Shown: in pieces, positions 35,054-44,696 of the stretch
Position numbering within the stretch: the stretch's first letter is position 1
Layout: each line of letters starts with the position of its first letter
Assembly (NCBI RefSeq): GCF_019602855.1
Contig: NZ_CP080767.1
Span: 1,550,001 to 1,614,000 of the forward strand
DNA: 64,000 nt
Direction of reading: 5' to 3'
Source: Cupriavidus pinatubonensis
GTDB taxonomy: Bacteria; Pseudomonadota; Gammaproteobacteria; Burkholderiales; Burkholderiaceae
Made by a program: the position numbers and the translations under genes
Notes under the pieces: model-generated
What the model saw: only the letters and a program-made list of their open reading frames with translations
Database searches by the model: none
Told to the model about the DNA's origin: nothing

Positions 35054-36061
35054 TCAGCCGGCGGCCTGCGTGGCTTCCGGCAGCGGTACTTCGTAGGGGA
35101 GTTCGCCCACCGTCAGCGCAGCGCCTTCGGCGCTGCCCAGATGCAGGGCCGACGCGGCCGCATCGATCTTCAGTTCGGCCAAGCCCGCCCAGCCGCCTTG
35201 CGGGGCGGGGGCGGCGTTCACGACCATGCCGCACGGCTGCTGCGGATCTTCCGGGCGGAAGATCTCCGTAGCGGGCGCCGGCACGGCACCGTCGCCCTGC
35301 ACCAGCCACATGCGGCGCTTGAGCGTGCCGCGGTACTGGCTGCGCGCCACGATTTCCTGGCCCGGGTAGCAGCCCTTGCGGAAATTGACGCCGCCGACCA
35401 GTTCGAAGTTGATCATCTGCGGCACGAACTGTTCCTGCGTCGCGGTGACGATGCGCGGGATGCCGGACTGGACATCGAGCCAGTCCCAGAACGCGGAGTC
35501 GGCGTCCGCCAATTCCCCGCTCAGCGCGGCACGGAATTCTCCGGCGCGTTCGGCCGGCAACACGGCTTGCCAGCGAGGCTGGCCAGCAGCGTCCGGCAGG
35601 CGGATAACGGTTGCGCTTTCAACACTGGCCGTGCCGAACACTGCGTCGGGCGCGGGCAGTCCGGCCTTGGCCAGTGCTTGGGCGGCTTGCGGACCCGCCG
35701 CGCCCACCACGGCCACGACAGGAGACATGTCGCTGAGCTTGGCCTTGGCGCGCAGGACGAACATGCTCAGGCGCTTCTGCAGCGCTGGCTGGATGTCGTC
35801 TGACAGTTGCAGCACGATGCCGTCCGCATCGCGCCACATCAGGAAGCTGGCCTGCAGGCGGCCCTTGGGCGAGCAATAGCCGGCCAGGCGGGCAGCGCCG
35901 GGGCCGAGGTCTTCGACCGCGTTGGTCAGCTGCGTGTGCAGGAAGGCAGCGGCATCATCGCCCGCCACGCGGATCCATCCGAGCCCGGCCGGTGCGCAGA
36001 CAACGCCACGATTCTGCAAGGCGTCAAAGCTGGCGGAGAGGTTGTTGGCTGGGGCATTCAT
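35054..36061 (-). CDS. ygfZ: Folate-binding Fe-S cluster maintenance protein YgfZ
   Basis: A 335-residue GcvT-like protein. The hallmark motif KGCYPGQEIVAR is present near residue 230, with the single Cys that YgfZ uses. It binds tetrahydrofolate and supports radical-SAM and other Fe-S enzymes such as MiaB. I chose ATG 36061 (MNAPANNLSASFDALQNRG); an upstream in-frame Met at 36070 and longer versions reach into the divergent mltG promoter. It heads the leftward trio. Confidence 0.88.
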   Translation of the reverse strand: MNAPANNLSASFDALQNRGVVCAPAGLGWIRVAGDDAAAFLHTQLTNAVEDLGPGAARLAGYCSPKGRLQASFLMWRDADGIVLQLSDDIQPALQKRLSMFVLRAKAKLSDMSPVVAVVGAAGPQAAQALAKAGLPAPDAVFGTASVESATVIRLPDAAGQPRWQAVLPAERAGEFRAALSGELADADSAFWDWLDVQSGIPRIVTATQEQFVPQMINFELVGGVNFRKGCYPGQEIVARSQYRGTLKRRMWLVQGDGAVPAPATEIFRPEDPQQPCGMVVNAAPAPQGGWAGLAELKIDAAASALHLGSAEGAALTVGELPYEVPLPEATQAAG

Positions 36062-36248
36062 TTCAGGCATTCCGATCAGGCAATTGGGTGCATTGGACTG
36101 GTGCGCGCCGCGGTTCACCGACCGGCAAAGTCGTGGCCGCGCAAGGCTCCCGGTATTATATGAGGCTGCCGGCATTTCAGCCGGCGCCGGCAGCGCGCGG
36201 CTGGGACATCACCCGCAGTCCGGACGCTGCCGCGACCGAACGGATTTC

Positions 36249-37244
36249 ATGACACGTCTTTTTCTACGCCTGGGACTGCTCGTCCTCGTTCTTGCCCTGG
36301 CTGCCGCCGGCGCTTTCGCGTGGTGGGCCAACCAGCCGCTGGGCCTGTCCGCCTCGCCTGTCGAAGTCGTCATCAAGCCGAATTCCGGTGTCGCCAGCGT
36401 CGGCCGCCAGCTCCAGCGCGGCGGCGTGAGCATGGACCCGCGCCTGTTCCAGTTGCTGGCGCGGCTGACCGGCCATGGTCCGGACCTGAAGGCAGGCGGC
36501 TATACATTCGAAACGGGCATTACGCCGATGGGTGTGGTCGGCAAGCTCGCACGCGGCGAAGTCACGCACTATGTCGTCACCGTGATCGAGGGCTGGGAAT
36601 TCCGCAAGATGCGCGCCGCGGTGGATGCCAGCCCGGCTCTGCGCCATGACACGAAGGACATGTCGGACGCCGATCTGATGAAGGCGATTGGCGCCACGGA
36701 AGATGCCCCGGAAGGGCTCTTCTTCCCCGACACCTACCTGTTCGCGCGCGGCAGCAGCGATATCGAGCTGTACCGCCATGCCTACAAGGCCATGCAGCGG
36801 CGGCTGAACGAGGCCTGGAACGCGCGCTCCGCGGACCTGCCGTACAAGACCCCGTACGAGGCGCTGGTGATGGCGTCGATCGTCGAGAAGGAAACCGGCC
36901 AGGCCACCGAGCGCCCGATGATCGCCGCGGTGTTTGTCAACCGCCTGCGCAAGAACATGATGCTCCAGACCGACCCGACCGTGATCTACGGCATTGGCGA
37001 GCGCTTCGACGGCAACCTGCGCAAGCGCGACCTGCAGACCGACACGCCGTACAATACCTACACCCGTACCGGCCTGCCGCCCACGCCGATCGCGCTGCCG
37101 GGCCTGGCTTCGCTGGCCGCGGCTACCGCGCCGGCCCCGTCCGATGCGCTGTATTTCGTGGCGCGCGGCGACGGTACCAGCCATTTCTCCAATACGCTTC
37201 CCGAACACAACCGCGCGGTAGATCAGTACCAGCGCGGCAAATAA
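36249..37244 (+). CDS. mltG: Endolytic murein transglycosylase MltG
   Basis: A 331-residue YceG/MltG protein: one N-terminal membrane span (about 5-28), a LysM-like region, then the catalytic domain with the active Glu in MASIVEKETGQATER and the tail GLPPTPIALPGLASLAA. It cuts nascent glycan strands in the periplasm and ends peptidoglycan elongation. The frame extends upstream, but ATG 36249 gives the expected membrane anchor. tmk follows after six bases, a conserved arrangement. Confidence 0.92.
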   Translation: MTRLFLRLGLLVLVLALAAAGAFAWWANQPLGLSASPVEVVIKPNSGVASVGRQLQRGGVSMDPRLFQLLARLTGHGPDLKAGGYTFETGITPMGVVGKLARGEVTHYVVTVIEGWEFRKMRAAVDASPALRHDTKDMSDADLMKAIGATEDAPEGLFFPDTYLFARGSSDIELYRHAYKAMQRRLNEAWNARSADLPYKTPYEALVMASIVEKETGQATERPMIAAVFVNRLRKNMMLQTDPTVIYGIGERFDGNLRKRDLQTDTPYNTYTRTGLPPTPIALPGLASLAAATAPAPSDALYFVARGDGTSHFSNTLPEHNRAVDQYQRGK

Positions 37245-37250
37245 GCATCC

Positions 37251-37862
37251 ATGCGCGGAAAATTCATTACCTTCGAAGGCATCGACGGCGCCGGCAAGAG
37301 CACCCATATCGGCGCGGTGGCGGCGCGGCTGCGCGAGCGCAAGGACATCCCGGCCGTTGTCACCACGCGCGAGCCGGGCGGTACGCCGCTGGGAGAGGAC
37401 CTGCGACAGATCCTGCTGCACCGCAAGATGCACCTGGAAACCGAAGCGCTGCTGATGTTCGCGGCGCGCCGCGAACACATCGCGGAGGTCATCGAACCGG
37501 CGCTGGCACGTGGCGACTGGGTGATCTCGGACCGATTCACCGATGCCACGTTTGCTTACCAGGGCGGCGGAAGAGGGCTGGCCACGTCCCGGCTCGAAAC
37601 GCTGGAAACGTGGGTACAGGACGGCCTGCAGCCGGACCTGACGCTGCTGTTCGATGTGCCGCTGGAAACCGCGAGCGAGCGCCTGGCCGGCGCGCGCGAG
37701 CCCGACAAGTTCGAGGCGGAATCGCGCGCGTTCTTCGAGCGTACGCGGGCCGAGTACCTGCGCCGCGCCGCGCAGGCGCCCGAACGCTTCCGCGTGATCG
37801 ACGCCACGCAGAGCATTGAAGCCATTCGCGTCGAACTTGAAAAGATCATCTCAACGCTTTGA
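37251..37862 (+). CDS. tmk: Thymidylate kinase
   Basis: A 203-residue kinase converting dTMP to dTDP. P-loop GIDGAGKST starts at residue 9, the DR motif is in [18 protein letters not shown], and the LID region follows near residue 145. Length is normal. It lies between mltG and holB as in many beta- and gammaproteobacteria. A moderately AT-rich 116-base gap follows, which could hold a holB promoter. Confidence 0.95.
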   Translation: MRGKFITFEGIDGAGKSTHIGAVAARLRERKDIPAVVTTREPGGTPLGEDLRQILLHRKMHLETEALLMFAARREHIAEVIEPALARGDWVISDRFTDATFAYQGGGRGLATSRLETLETWVQDGLQPDLTLLFDVPLETASERLAGAREPDKFEAESRAFFERTRAEYLRRAAQAPERFRVIDATQSIEAIRVELEKIISTL

Positions 37863-37978
37863 TTTTCCAGCTTTATATTGATCGATAATAATGGACCGAC
37901 GCTGTGCCGTTACGTCATCGGCAGCGGCACGGTTGTAAAGGTGACCCCTCGGCTTTCGCGGCTAACTGACTGATTCGC

Positions 37979-38992
37979 ATGCTCTATCCCTGGCAAACGG
38001 AAGACTGGCAACGGCTTGGCGCGCTGCGCGAGCGGCTCCCCCATGCATTGCTGATCCATGGCCAGCAGGGCACCGGCAAGCGTGACCTGGCGCTGCACTT
38101 TGCGCAGGGTCTGCTGTGCGAATCGCCGCGGCCAGACGGCCAGCCCTGTGGCCAGTGCGCTGCCTGTCACTGGTTCAGCCAGGGCAACCATCCTGATTTC
38201 ACGGTGGTACGACCTGAAGCGCTGGAGTCCGGCGGTGAAGGCGAGGCCGATGACAGCGGCAAGAAGAAGGCGCCCAGCAAGATCATTCGCATGGAGCAGG
38301 TGCGCGCGCTGATTGACGCGGTGGGGGTGGGCACGCACCGGGCGGGCCTGCGCGTTGTGGTGGTCTATCCGCTGGACGCGCTGCAGGTTGAAGGGGCCAA
38401 CGCGTTGCTGAAGACGCTCGAGGAGCCCCCGTCGTCGACGGTCTTCCTGCTCGTTACGGACCGGCTCGATCGCATCCTGCCGACCATCCTGTCGCGCTGC
38501 CGCCAGTTTTCCACTCAGCGGCCAACGCCAGAAGCGGCGCTGGCCTGGCTCAAGAGCCAGGGCGTTGCCGACGCCGAGGCGCAGCTTGCGCTGGCTGGCG
38601 GCTCGCCGCTGACCGCTCTGCATGCCGCGGAGGCCGAGGAGCAGCCGCTGCAGCGCTGGCTGGTCGGCCAACTGGGTGCTGGCGCCGAATTTGACGCGAC
38701 TGGTGCGGCGGAACAACTACAAAAGCTGCCGGTGCCCGCCGTGCTTGGCATCCTCCAGCGCTGGACGTACGATCTGCTGAAGTGCCGGCTCGACGCCTCG
38801 GGCAACGCGGTGCCGCGCTACTTCCCGAAGGAGCGCACCGTGCTGGCGCGTTGCGCGGGTGCCTCCAATGCCCATCGGCTGCAGGCATTTGCCACGCGCC
38901 TCAGCGCGCACCGGCGCAGCGAGAACCATCCGCTCGCGCCGAGGCTGGTGATGGAATCCGTGTTTCTTGAATACCGGCAGCTGTTCCACTGA
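37979..38992 (+). CDS. holB: DNA polymerase III subunit delta prime
   Basis: A 337-residue AAA+ clamp-loader subunit. HGQQGTGKRDLALHFAQ retains a P-loop-like sequence, although delta prime does not hydrolyse ATP. CGQCAACHWF supplies the zinc-binding Cys cluster, and LEEPPSSTVFLLVTDRLDRILPTILSRC is the sensor region with the SRC motif. It opens and loads the beta sliding clamp as part of the gamma complex. Start ATG 37979 has a weak ribosome site. Confidence 0.93.
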   Translation: MLYPWQTEDWQRLGALRERLPHALLIHGQQGTGKRDLALHFAQGLLCESPRPDGQPCGQCAACHWFSQGNHPDFTVVRPEALESGGEGEADDSGKKKAPSKIIRMEQVRALIDAVGVGTHRAGLRVVVVYPLDALQVEGANALLKTLEEPPSSTVFLLVTDRLDRILPTILSRCRQFSTQRPTPEAALAWLKSQGVADAEAQLALAGGSPLTALHAAEAEEQPLQRWLVGQLGAGAEFDATGAAEQLQKLPVPAVLGILQRWTYDLLKCRLDASGNAVPRYFPKERTVLARCAGASNAHRLQAFATRLSAHRRSENHPLAPRLVMESVFLEYRQLFH

Positions 38993-39015
38993 CGCCTCCG
39001 GCGCAGTACGCGGGG

Positions 39016-39031
39016 CCCGGCTACAGCCGGG
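39016..39031. other. Short palindrome between holB and pilZ
   Basis: CCCGGCT (39016-39022), AC, AGCCGGG (39025-39031) is a perfect 7-bp inverted repeat 24 bases after the holB stop. It could be an attenuating hairpin within the operon; a 2-base loop is too tight for a full RNA stem. Confidence 0.3.
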
Positions 39032-39088
39032 GTGCAGGACCAAAACATCTATAACACAAAGCTGTAGCAGGTCAGAAAGGGGTCAGTC

Positions 39089-39496
39089 ATGAGTACAGAT
39101 GTCGCAACCTTGCCGCCTCGCGCGGCCGGCGCTTCGGCCGGAACTACGGGCGGAACGCCATCGCGGCCGAACGTGTTGTCCTTGTCGATCAAGGATCAGG
39201 CCGGGCTTTACGCCGCATACATGCCGTTCCTGACGCGTGGCGGGATTTTCGTGCCGTCGAACCGGCCGTTCCGGCTTGGCGAGCAAGTGTTCCTGGTTCT
39301 GTCGCTGCTGGATCGGCCGCAGAAGTACCAAGTGGCTGGGCACGTGGCCTGGATCACGCCGCCGGGCACACCGATGAAGACGCCGGGTGTTGGGGTGCAT
39401 TTCCCCGATGACGACAATGGCCGCAACCTCCGCCGTGCCGTCGAGGAGATCCTGGGCAAGCAACTGGAATCCGGCCGGCCCACGCAAACCTTGTGA
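39089..39496 (+). CDS. pilZ: PilZ-domain protein of the type IV pilus PilZ type
   Basis: A 135-residue PilZ domain. GGIFVPSNRPFRLGEQVFLVLSLLD is the core, and GHVAWITPPG with GVGVHFPDDD completes the barrel. The N-terminal RxxxR motif needed to bind cyclic di-GMP is not visible, as in the founding PilZ proteins that act through FimX/PilB. Gene order holB-pilZ-tatD is the classical one. GAAAGGGG lies before the ATG. Confidence 0.9.
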   Translation: MSTDVATLPPRAAGASAGTTGGTPSRPNVLSLSIKDQAGLYAAYMPFLTRGGIFVPSNRPFRLGEQVFLVLSLLDRPQKYQVAGHVAWITPPGTPMKTPGVGVHFPDDDNGRNLRRAVEEILGKQLESGRPTQTL

Positions 39497-39532
39497 AATA
39501 CAAGAGGTTTGCATCGTAACTCATTGTTTATA

Positions 39533-40330
39533 ATGAATTTTGTAGATTCGCATTGCCATATCGATTTCCCCGACCTGGCCGCCCGGCTACCTGAACTGCT
39601 GGAGAATATGCGCGCCAACCAGGTGTCGCATGCGCTCTGCATCTCGGTGACGCTCGAAGACTTTCCACGCGTGCTCGCGCTGGCCGAGCAGCATCCGAAC
39701 CTGTACGCGTCGGTTGGTGTCCACCCGGACTACGAGGAGGGCGAAGAGCCCACGCTGGAACGCCTGCTGGAGCTCTCCGCTCACCCGCGCGTGGTTGGCA
39801 CTGGCGAAACCGGCCTGGACTACTACCGGCTGAATGGACGCAGCATCGCCGACATGGAGTGGCAACGCGAGCGTTTCCGCACCCATATCCGCGCCGCGCG
39901 CCAGACCGGCAAACCGCTGATCATCCATACCCGCTCATCGGCCGACGACACGCTGCGCGTGATGCGCGAGGAAAACGCGGGCGAGGCCGGCGGCGTGATG
40001 CATTGCTTCACGGAGACCTGGGACGTCGCGAAACAGGCGCTGGACGAGGGATTCCACATCTCGTTCTCGGGCATCGTCACCTTCAAGAGCGCGGCGGACC
40101 TGCAGGAAACCGCGCGCAAGGTGCCGCTGGACCGCATGCTGATCGAGACCGATTCGCCGTACCTGGCGCCCGTGCCGTACCGCGGCAAGACCAACGAACC
40201 AGCCTGGGTGCGCCACGTGGGCGAGTTCATCGCCAAGCTGCGCGGTCTGCCGGTGGAGCAGATTGCCGAACAGACGACTGACAATTTCTTCAAGCTTTTC
40301 AAGCACATCGACAGGGAAGCCCATGTTTGA
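39533..40330 (+). CDS. TatD-family metal-dependent hydrolase (DNase)
   Basis: A 265-residue TIM-barrel metallohydrolase. Metal ligands are visible in VDSHCHIDFPDL (His pair), GTGETGLDYY (Glu), IIHTRSS and MHCFTE (His), and LIETDSPYLAPVPYRGK (Asp). Members of the family are 3'-5' exonucleases. ATG 39533 is not preceded by a good ribosome site but gives the standard N-terminus; a TTG 24 bases earlier is less likely. The ankyrin gene start overlaps its end by eight bases. Confidence 0.92.
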   Translation: MNFVDSHCHIDFPDLAARLPELLENMRANQVSHALCISVTLEDFPRVLALAEQHPNLYASVGVHPDYEEGEEPTLERLLELSAHPRVVGTGETGLDYYRLNGRSIADMEWQRERFRTHIRAARQTGKPLIIHTRSSADDTLRVMREENAGEAGGVMHCFTETWDVAKQALDEGFHISFSGIVTFKSAADLQETARKVPLDRMLIETDSPYLAPVPYRGKTNEPAWVRHVGEFIAKLRGLPVEQIAEQTTDNFFKLFKHIDREAHV

Positions 40331-41069
40331 CCTGAAATCCATCCGCAGCCTGACGGGCGCTGTACTGCTCGGCTGCGCGGCGCTGGTCTGGGCCGCGCCG
40401 GTCGACGATATGCGCAAGGCCGTGGAATTCGACGACGCGCGCACCGTGCAGAAGCTGCTGGGCCGCGGCGTGAATCCGAATCTCGCGGATAGCCGTGGCG
40501 ATCCGATGCTGGTCATCGCGCTGCGTGAGAAATCGCTGAAAGCAGCGGCGGCACTGATCAAGGCCAAGGACATCGACTTCGACAAAGCCAACCCGGCGGG
40601 CGAGACGCCGCTGATGATGGCTTCGCTTCAGGGCGAGCTTGATATGGTCAAGCTGATGGTCGACGACATGGAGGCCGAGGTGAACAAGACCGGCTGGACG
40701 CCGCTGCATTACGCATGCACGACCGGCCACAACGACGTCGTCAAATACCTGATCGACCACGCCGCCTATATCGACGCCGAAAGCCCGAACGGCACCACGC
40801 CGCTGATGATGGCCGCGCGTAGTGGCCATATCGAGACCGTGAAGCTGCTGCTCGACGAAGGCGCCGACATGCGCCTGAAGAACCAGCAGGGCATGACGGT
40901 GATCGACTTTGCCGAGCGCTATAACCAGGCGGAAATTGCCACTGGACTGAAATCGCGCTGGCAGAAGCTCTACCCGCAGGTGCCCATCGTCGCCGCGCCG
41001 CCGCTGAAGGCTCCAGTCGCGCAGCCCGGCGGGCAGCCGATCAAGGCCGTGCCGGCCAGCGGCAAGTAA
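40323..41069 (+). CDS. Exported ankyrin-repeat protein
   Basis: A 248-residue protein with a signal peptide (SLTGAVLLGCAALVWA, cleavage near AAP at about 23) followed by four to five ankyrin repeats, clearest as GETPLMMASLQGELDMVKLM, GWTPLHYACTTGHNDVVKYL and GTTPLMMAARSGHIETVKLL. The C-terminal 45 residues are Pro/Ala-rich. It probably acts as a periplasmic protein-binding scaffold. Its overlap with tatD is conserved in related genomes as far as I recall. Confidence 0.9.
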   Translation: MFDLKSIRSLTGAVLLGCAALVWAAPVDDMRKAVEFDDARTVQKLLGRGVNPNLADSRGDPMLVIALREKSLKAAAALIKAKDIDFDKANPAGETPLMMASLQGELDMVKLMVDDMEAEVNKTGWTPLHYACTTGHNDVVKYLIDHAAYIDAESPNGTTPLMMAARSGHIETVKLLLDEGADMRLKNQQGMTVIDFAERYNQAEIATGLKSRWQKLYPQVPIVAAPPLKAPVAQPGGQPIKAVPASGK

Positions 41070-41093
41070 ATTCCGCCCAACGGCACGCCGGCA

Positions 41094-41489
41094 ATGGGCG
41101 TGAACTTGAACCAGCGCCTGCGGCAATGGGCGCGCCGGCTGAAGTCGAGCCTGGTAATGCTGTGGTTCTGCAGCCGCCATCCGGACACGCCGCTGGCGGC
41201 GCGGATGCTGGCGGTGCTGGTGGTGGCCTACGCGTTCAGCCCCATCGACCTGGTGCCGGATTTCATTCCGGTGCTCGGCTATGTCGATGACGTCCTGCTG
41301 GTGCCGTTGGGTATCTGGCTCGCGTTGCGGCTTGTGCCGGCGGCCGTGAAAGCCGACTGCCGCGTACGCGCGGAAGCCTGGCAGGCGGCGCAAGGCGAGC
41401 GCCCGCGCAACCTGTGGGCGGGCGCGATCATCGTGCTGACCTGGGCGCTGCTGGCATGGCTGGGCTGGCGCTGGTGGTCAGCCCGCTGA
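41094..41489 (+). CDS. YkvA family (DUF1232) membrane protein
   Basis: A 131-residue protein. AYAFSPIDLVPDFIPVLGYVDDVLLVPLGIWLAL is the DUF1232 hallmark, with an S-P-x-D-x-x-P-D-F-x-P motif, and a second hydrophobic segment at the C-terminus (ALLAWLGWRWW) probably spans the inner membrane. Function is unknown. It lies 24 bases after the ankyrin gene on the same strand and is convergent with egtB. Confidence 0.87.
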   Translation: MGVNLNQRLRQWARRLKSSLVMLWFCSRHPDTPLAARMLAVLVVAYAFSPIDLVPDFIPVLGYVDDVLLVPLGIWLALRLVPAAVKADCRVRAEAWQAAQGERPRNLWAGAIIVLTWALLAWLGWRWWSAR

Positions 41490-41502
41490 CGCCGTTGCGC
41501 AC

Positions 41503-42792
41503 TCAGGCATCGTCCGCGAGCCGTACGCCGGTGAACTGCCAGCGCTGGTGCGGATAGAAGAAATTGCGGTAGCTGGCCCGGATGTGCGATTCCGGCGTGA
41601 CGCAGGACCCGCCACGCAGCACCATCTGGCTGCTCATGAACTTGCCGTTGTATTCGCCGACCGCGCCGGCACTCGGTCGGAAGCCCGGATAGGGCTGGAA
41701 TGCGCTGCCGGTCCATTCCCACACATCGCCGAACATCTGGCGCAGCACACCGGAGGTGTTCTGGCGATCGGGCAAGGGCCGCAGCGCGCGGCCTTCGACG
41801 AAATTCCCGGTGGCCGGGAGATGGCGTGCGGCGTATTCCCACTCTGCCTCGGTCGGCAGCCGGCGCTCGGCCCAGCGCGCGAAGGCGTCGGCCTCATAGA
41901 AGCTGATATGGGTGACGGGACTTTCCGGGTCGACGGGGAGCATGCCGCGCAGCGTCATCTGCCACCACGTGCCTTCGCGTTCTTCCCAGTACAGCGGCGC
42001 CTGAATGCCTTGCTCGCACACCCAGCGCCAGCCATCCGAGAGCCACAAGCCGGCGGTCTGGTACCCGCCATCGTCGATGAATTCGAACCACTGGCGGTTG
42101 CTGACCGGGTGCGAGCTCAGCGTATAGGGCTGCAGGTACACCCTGTGGCGCGGACCCTCGCAGTCAAAGGCGAAGTCATCGCCGCTATGGCCGATCTCGA
42201 CCACGCCGCCGTCAAAGCCGACCCAGTCCGGCGCCGCGCGCGGGTCGGCGATCACCGGCTCCAGCAGTTCGGGCGCGAACGCGGGCCGCAGCGGATTCTG
42301 TGCGAACAGGTGCAGGATGTCGGTCAGCAGCAGTTCCTGGTGCTGTTGCTCATGGTGCAGGCCGAGCGTGATCAGTGCCGCTTCGGCGTCGGTTTGGGCG
42401 GTGCCCAGCAATGTCAGCATCGACTCGTCGACGGCCTCGCGGTAGGCCAGGATCTCGTCCAGCGACGGGCGGCTCAGTAGCCCGCGGCGCGGGCGCGGAT
42501 GGCGTGGGCCAACCGACTCGTAATACGAATTGAACAGGAAACGGTAGGCCGGATCGACCGGCTCGTAGCCGGGCACGCGCGCGGCCAGCACGAATTCCTC
42601 GAAGAACCATGTGGTGTGGGCGAGGTGCCATTTCGCCGGGCTCGCGTCCTCCATCGACTGCACTGTCGCGTCGGCGTCCGACAGGTCGGCGACCATGGCC
42701 TCGGTGGCGGACCGGATGTGCCGGTACTGCGACAGCAAGGCGGGTTCGTGCGGCGGGTGGATGGCGGCGGCTGGCAGCAGGGCTGAAGTCAT
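41503..42792 (-). CDS. egtB: Hercynylcysteine/ergothioneine sulfoxide synthase EgtB
   Basis: A 429-residue non-haem iron enzyme. The N-terminal DinB-like domain holds iron His ligands in WHLAHTTWFFEEF and LGLHHEQQHQELLLTDI. The C-terminal sulfatase-modifying-factor domain ends PHQRWQFTGVRLADD and includes RLPTEAEWEYAAR and VLRGGSCVTPESHIR. It joins Cys or gamma-Glu-Cys to hercynine using O2. ATG 42792 has GGGAG upstream; an upstream in-frame start would add 14 residues. No egtD methyltransferase gene is adjacent. Confidence 0.9.
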   Translation of the reverse strand: MTSALLPAAAIHPPHEPALLSQYRHIRSATEAMVADLSDADATVQSMEDASPAKWHLAHTTWFFEEFVLAARVPGYEPVDPAYRFLFNSYYESVGPRHPRPRRGLLSRPSLDEILAYREAVDESMLTLLGTAQTDAEAALITLGLHHEQQHQELLLTDILHLFAQNPLRPAFAPELLEPVIADPRAAPDWVGFDGGVVEIGHSGDDFAFDCEGPRHRVYLQPYTLSSHPVSNRQWFEFIDDGGYQTAGLWLSDGWRWVCEQGIQAPLYWEEREGTWWQMTLRGMLPVDPESPVTHISFYEADAFARWAERRLPTEAEWEYAARHLPATGNFVEGRALRPLPDRQNTSGVLRQMFGDVWEWTGSAFQPYPGFRPSAGAVGEYNGKFMSSQMVLRGGSCVTPESHIRASYRNFFYPHQRWQFTGVRLADDA

Positions 42793-42937
42793 GCGGGCTC
42801 CCGGGATCGGTCGATGACTGGGCGAAGGACGCAACCAGCCAGCGCAGCAGGCTGGCCAGTGACGTCGCCAATGGCACGCGGGGCGCCGTAGCGCCCCGCA
42901 TTCATCATAGACCCGTTCCGCCCGAGGGGCGAGCCGG

Positions 42938-43558
42938 TCAGGCGGCCAGGCGGCCGCCGTCGTTCAGTGCCGCGATTTCCGTGCGGGCGCTGCTCAGGCC
43001 GGCTTCGCGAGCGTCCGGTCCCATGGCGAGGCCGTGGGCACGCACGTAGGTGATGTCGGTAATGCCCAGGAAACGGAACACGACGTCCACAGTCTTTTCG
43101 TGCAGATCCAGTTCATTGGCATCCTGGCGCACGCCGCCGCGCGACGACACCACGATCACGCGCTTGCCGCCGGCCAGGCCGACCGGGCCGTTCTCGGTGT
43201 ACTTGAAAGTGCGGCCAGCCTGGGCGATGCGGTCGATCCAGGACTTGAGCTGGCTCGGGATGCTGAAGTTGTATTGCGGCACGCCCACCACCAGCACGTC
43301 GGCAGCCAGGAACTCGGCCAGCCACGTTTCGGTACGCTGCAGTTCGGCTTCCTGCGCGGCGTTCAGGCCGTCCTTCGGGCCGCCCAGCACGGGCAGCAGA
43401 TGGCCGGACAGGTGGGCCGGGGCATCCTGGTCCAGATCGCGCACGGTCACCTTGGCGCCAGGGTTGGCGGCGACCAGGTCAGCCACCACGCTGGCGGTCA
43501 GGTTACGCGAAACGGAATGGCCACCAAGAACGCTCGAATCGATCTGCAGGATGTTCAT
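42938..43558 (-). CDS. azoR: FMN-dependent NADH-azoreductase
   Basis: A 206-residue flavodoxin-fold enzyme starting MNILQIDSSVLGGHSVSRNLT, with the FMN loops VGVPQYNFSIPSQLKSWIDRI and VVSSRGG. It reduces quinones and azo bonds with two-electron transfer from NADH. The frame is open far upstream, but ATG 43558 has GGAGAAAG close by and gives the standard start. The LysR gene is divergent with a 150-bp gap and likely controls it. Confidence 0.93.
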   Translation of the reverse strand: MNILQIDSSVLGGHSVSRNLTASVVADLVAANPGAKVTVRDLDQDAPAHLSGHLLPVLGGPKDGLNAAQEAELQRTETWLAEFLAADVLVVGVPQYNFSIPSQLKSWIDRIAQAGRTFKYTENGPVGLAGGKRVIVVSSRGGVRQDANELDLHEKTVDVVFRFLGITDITYVRAHGLAMGPDAREAGLSSARTEIAALNDGGRLAA

Positions 43559-43708
43559 GTCTTTCTCCACAAGGTGCGGTTGCGATGAACACAGATTAGC
43601 GGCTGGCCATTGGTGTCGGTAGTGAGGCAAAATGCAAATAATTGTTCTATTCATGCAACGAGCGTCGGGATCCCTGTCCATGGTTTCGTTGCACAGGCGG
43701 AGGCCGAT

Positions 43709-44656
43709 ATGCAGGACCTTAACGATCTGTCGCTGTTTGCCCAGGTGGTAGAGCACGGCAGCTTTTCCGCAGCCAGCCGCGCCACGGGGATTCCCAAGTC
43801 GCGCCTGAGCCGGCGTATTGCCCAGCTCGAACGCGACCTCGGCGTGCAGCTGTTGCGCCGTACGACCCGCCAGGTGCGTGTCACTCCGCTTGGAGAGTCT
43901 TACTACGAGCGTTGCCGGGCCATGCTGAAGGAGGCAGAGGCCGCGCACGAAGTGATCGAGCAGGCGCGCGACCAGCCTGGCGGTACACTGCGCGTGAGCT
44001 GCCCGGTGGCCATCGCGCAGATCCTGCTGGCGCCGGCGATCGGCCATTTCATGCGCGCGAATCCGGCCGTACGCATCGAGCTGGAGGCCACGAATCGACG
44101 CGTCGACGTGATCGGCGAGGGCTATGACCTGTCCTTGCGCGTACGCGATGTCCTGGAGGACTCGAGTCTTGCCGTGCGTACCTTCGGTGAAAGCCAGCTC
44201 ATGCTCGTGGCCAGCCCCGGCCTGCTCGACAGTATCGGCCGCCCGCGTACGCCGCAGGCGCTCGACGGCATGCCAGGCGTCGGGCAAAAGCCGCACGACG
44301 GCAAGCATGTCTGGGTCCTCGGCTGCAAGAGCGGCGAGACAATCCAGATCGCCTACGACCCACGCCTGGTCACGGACGAGTTCTCGCTGCTGCGCGAGGC
44401 AGCGATTGCAGGCATCGGCGTTGCCATGCTGCCGCGCATGTACTGCCGCGATGCGATCGATGCCGGCGAGCTGGAACTGCTCCTGCCCCAGTGGGAAATG
44501 CCCGTGGGCACGCTGCACGCGGTATTTCCGTCGCGCAAGGGCGTGACGCCTGCCGTCCGGCGCTTTCTCGATTTCCTCAGCGAGATCCTGCCCGAAAATG
44601 CGCGCAAGGTCGGCATGCACGAGCCACGCCAGCCGGCCATGCACCGCGCCGTCTGA
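43709..44656 (+). CDS. LysR-family regulator, divergent from azoR
   Basis: A 315-residue LysR protein. The helix-turn-helix covers FAQVVEHGSFSAASRATGIPKSRLSRRIAQLERDLGVQLLRRTTR (residues about 8-53). The effector domain is typical of the CrgA-like group. I chose ATG 43709 with GGCGGAGG five bases upstream; longer forms would include the promoter area. The arrangement predicts control of azoR in response to quinones or oxidants; the AT-rich stretch at about 43630-43660 probably holds its binding site. Confidence 0.9.
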   Translation: MQDLNDLSLFAQVVEHGSFSAASRATGIPKSRLSRRIAQLERDLGVQLLRRTTRQVRVTPLGESYYERCRAMLKEAEAAHEVIEQARDQPGGTLRVSCPVAIAQILLAPAIGHFMRANPAVRIELEATNRRVDVIGEGYDLSLRVRDVLEDSSLAVRTFGESQLMLVASPGLLDSIGRPRTPQALDGMPGVGQKPHDGKHVWVLGCKSGETIQIAYDPRLVTDEFSLLREAAIAGIGVAMLPRMYCRDAIDAGELELLLPQWEMPVGTLHAVFPSRKGVTPAVRRFLDFLSEILPENARKVGMHEPRQPAMHRAV

Positions 44657-44696
44657 CGGCGGTGCCATGGAGCGCATTCGCCACGCTTGCGCCTTT

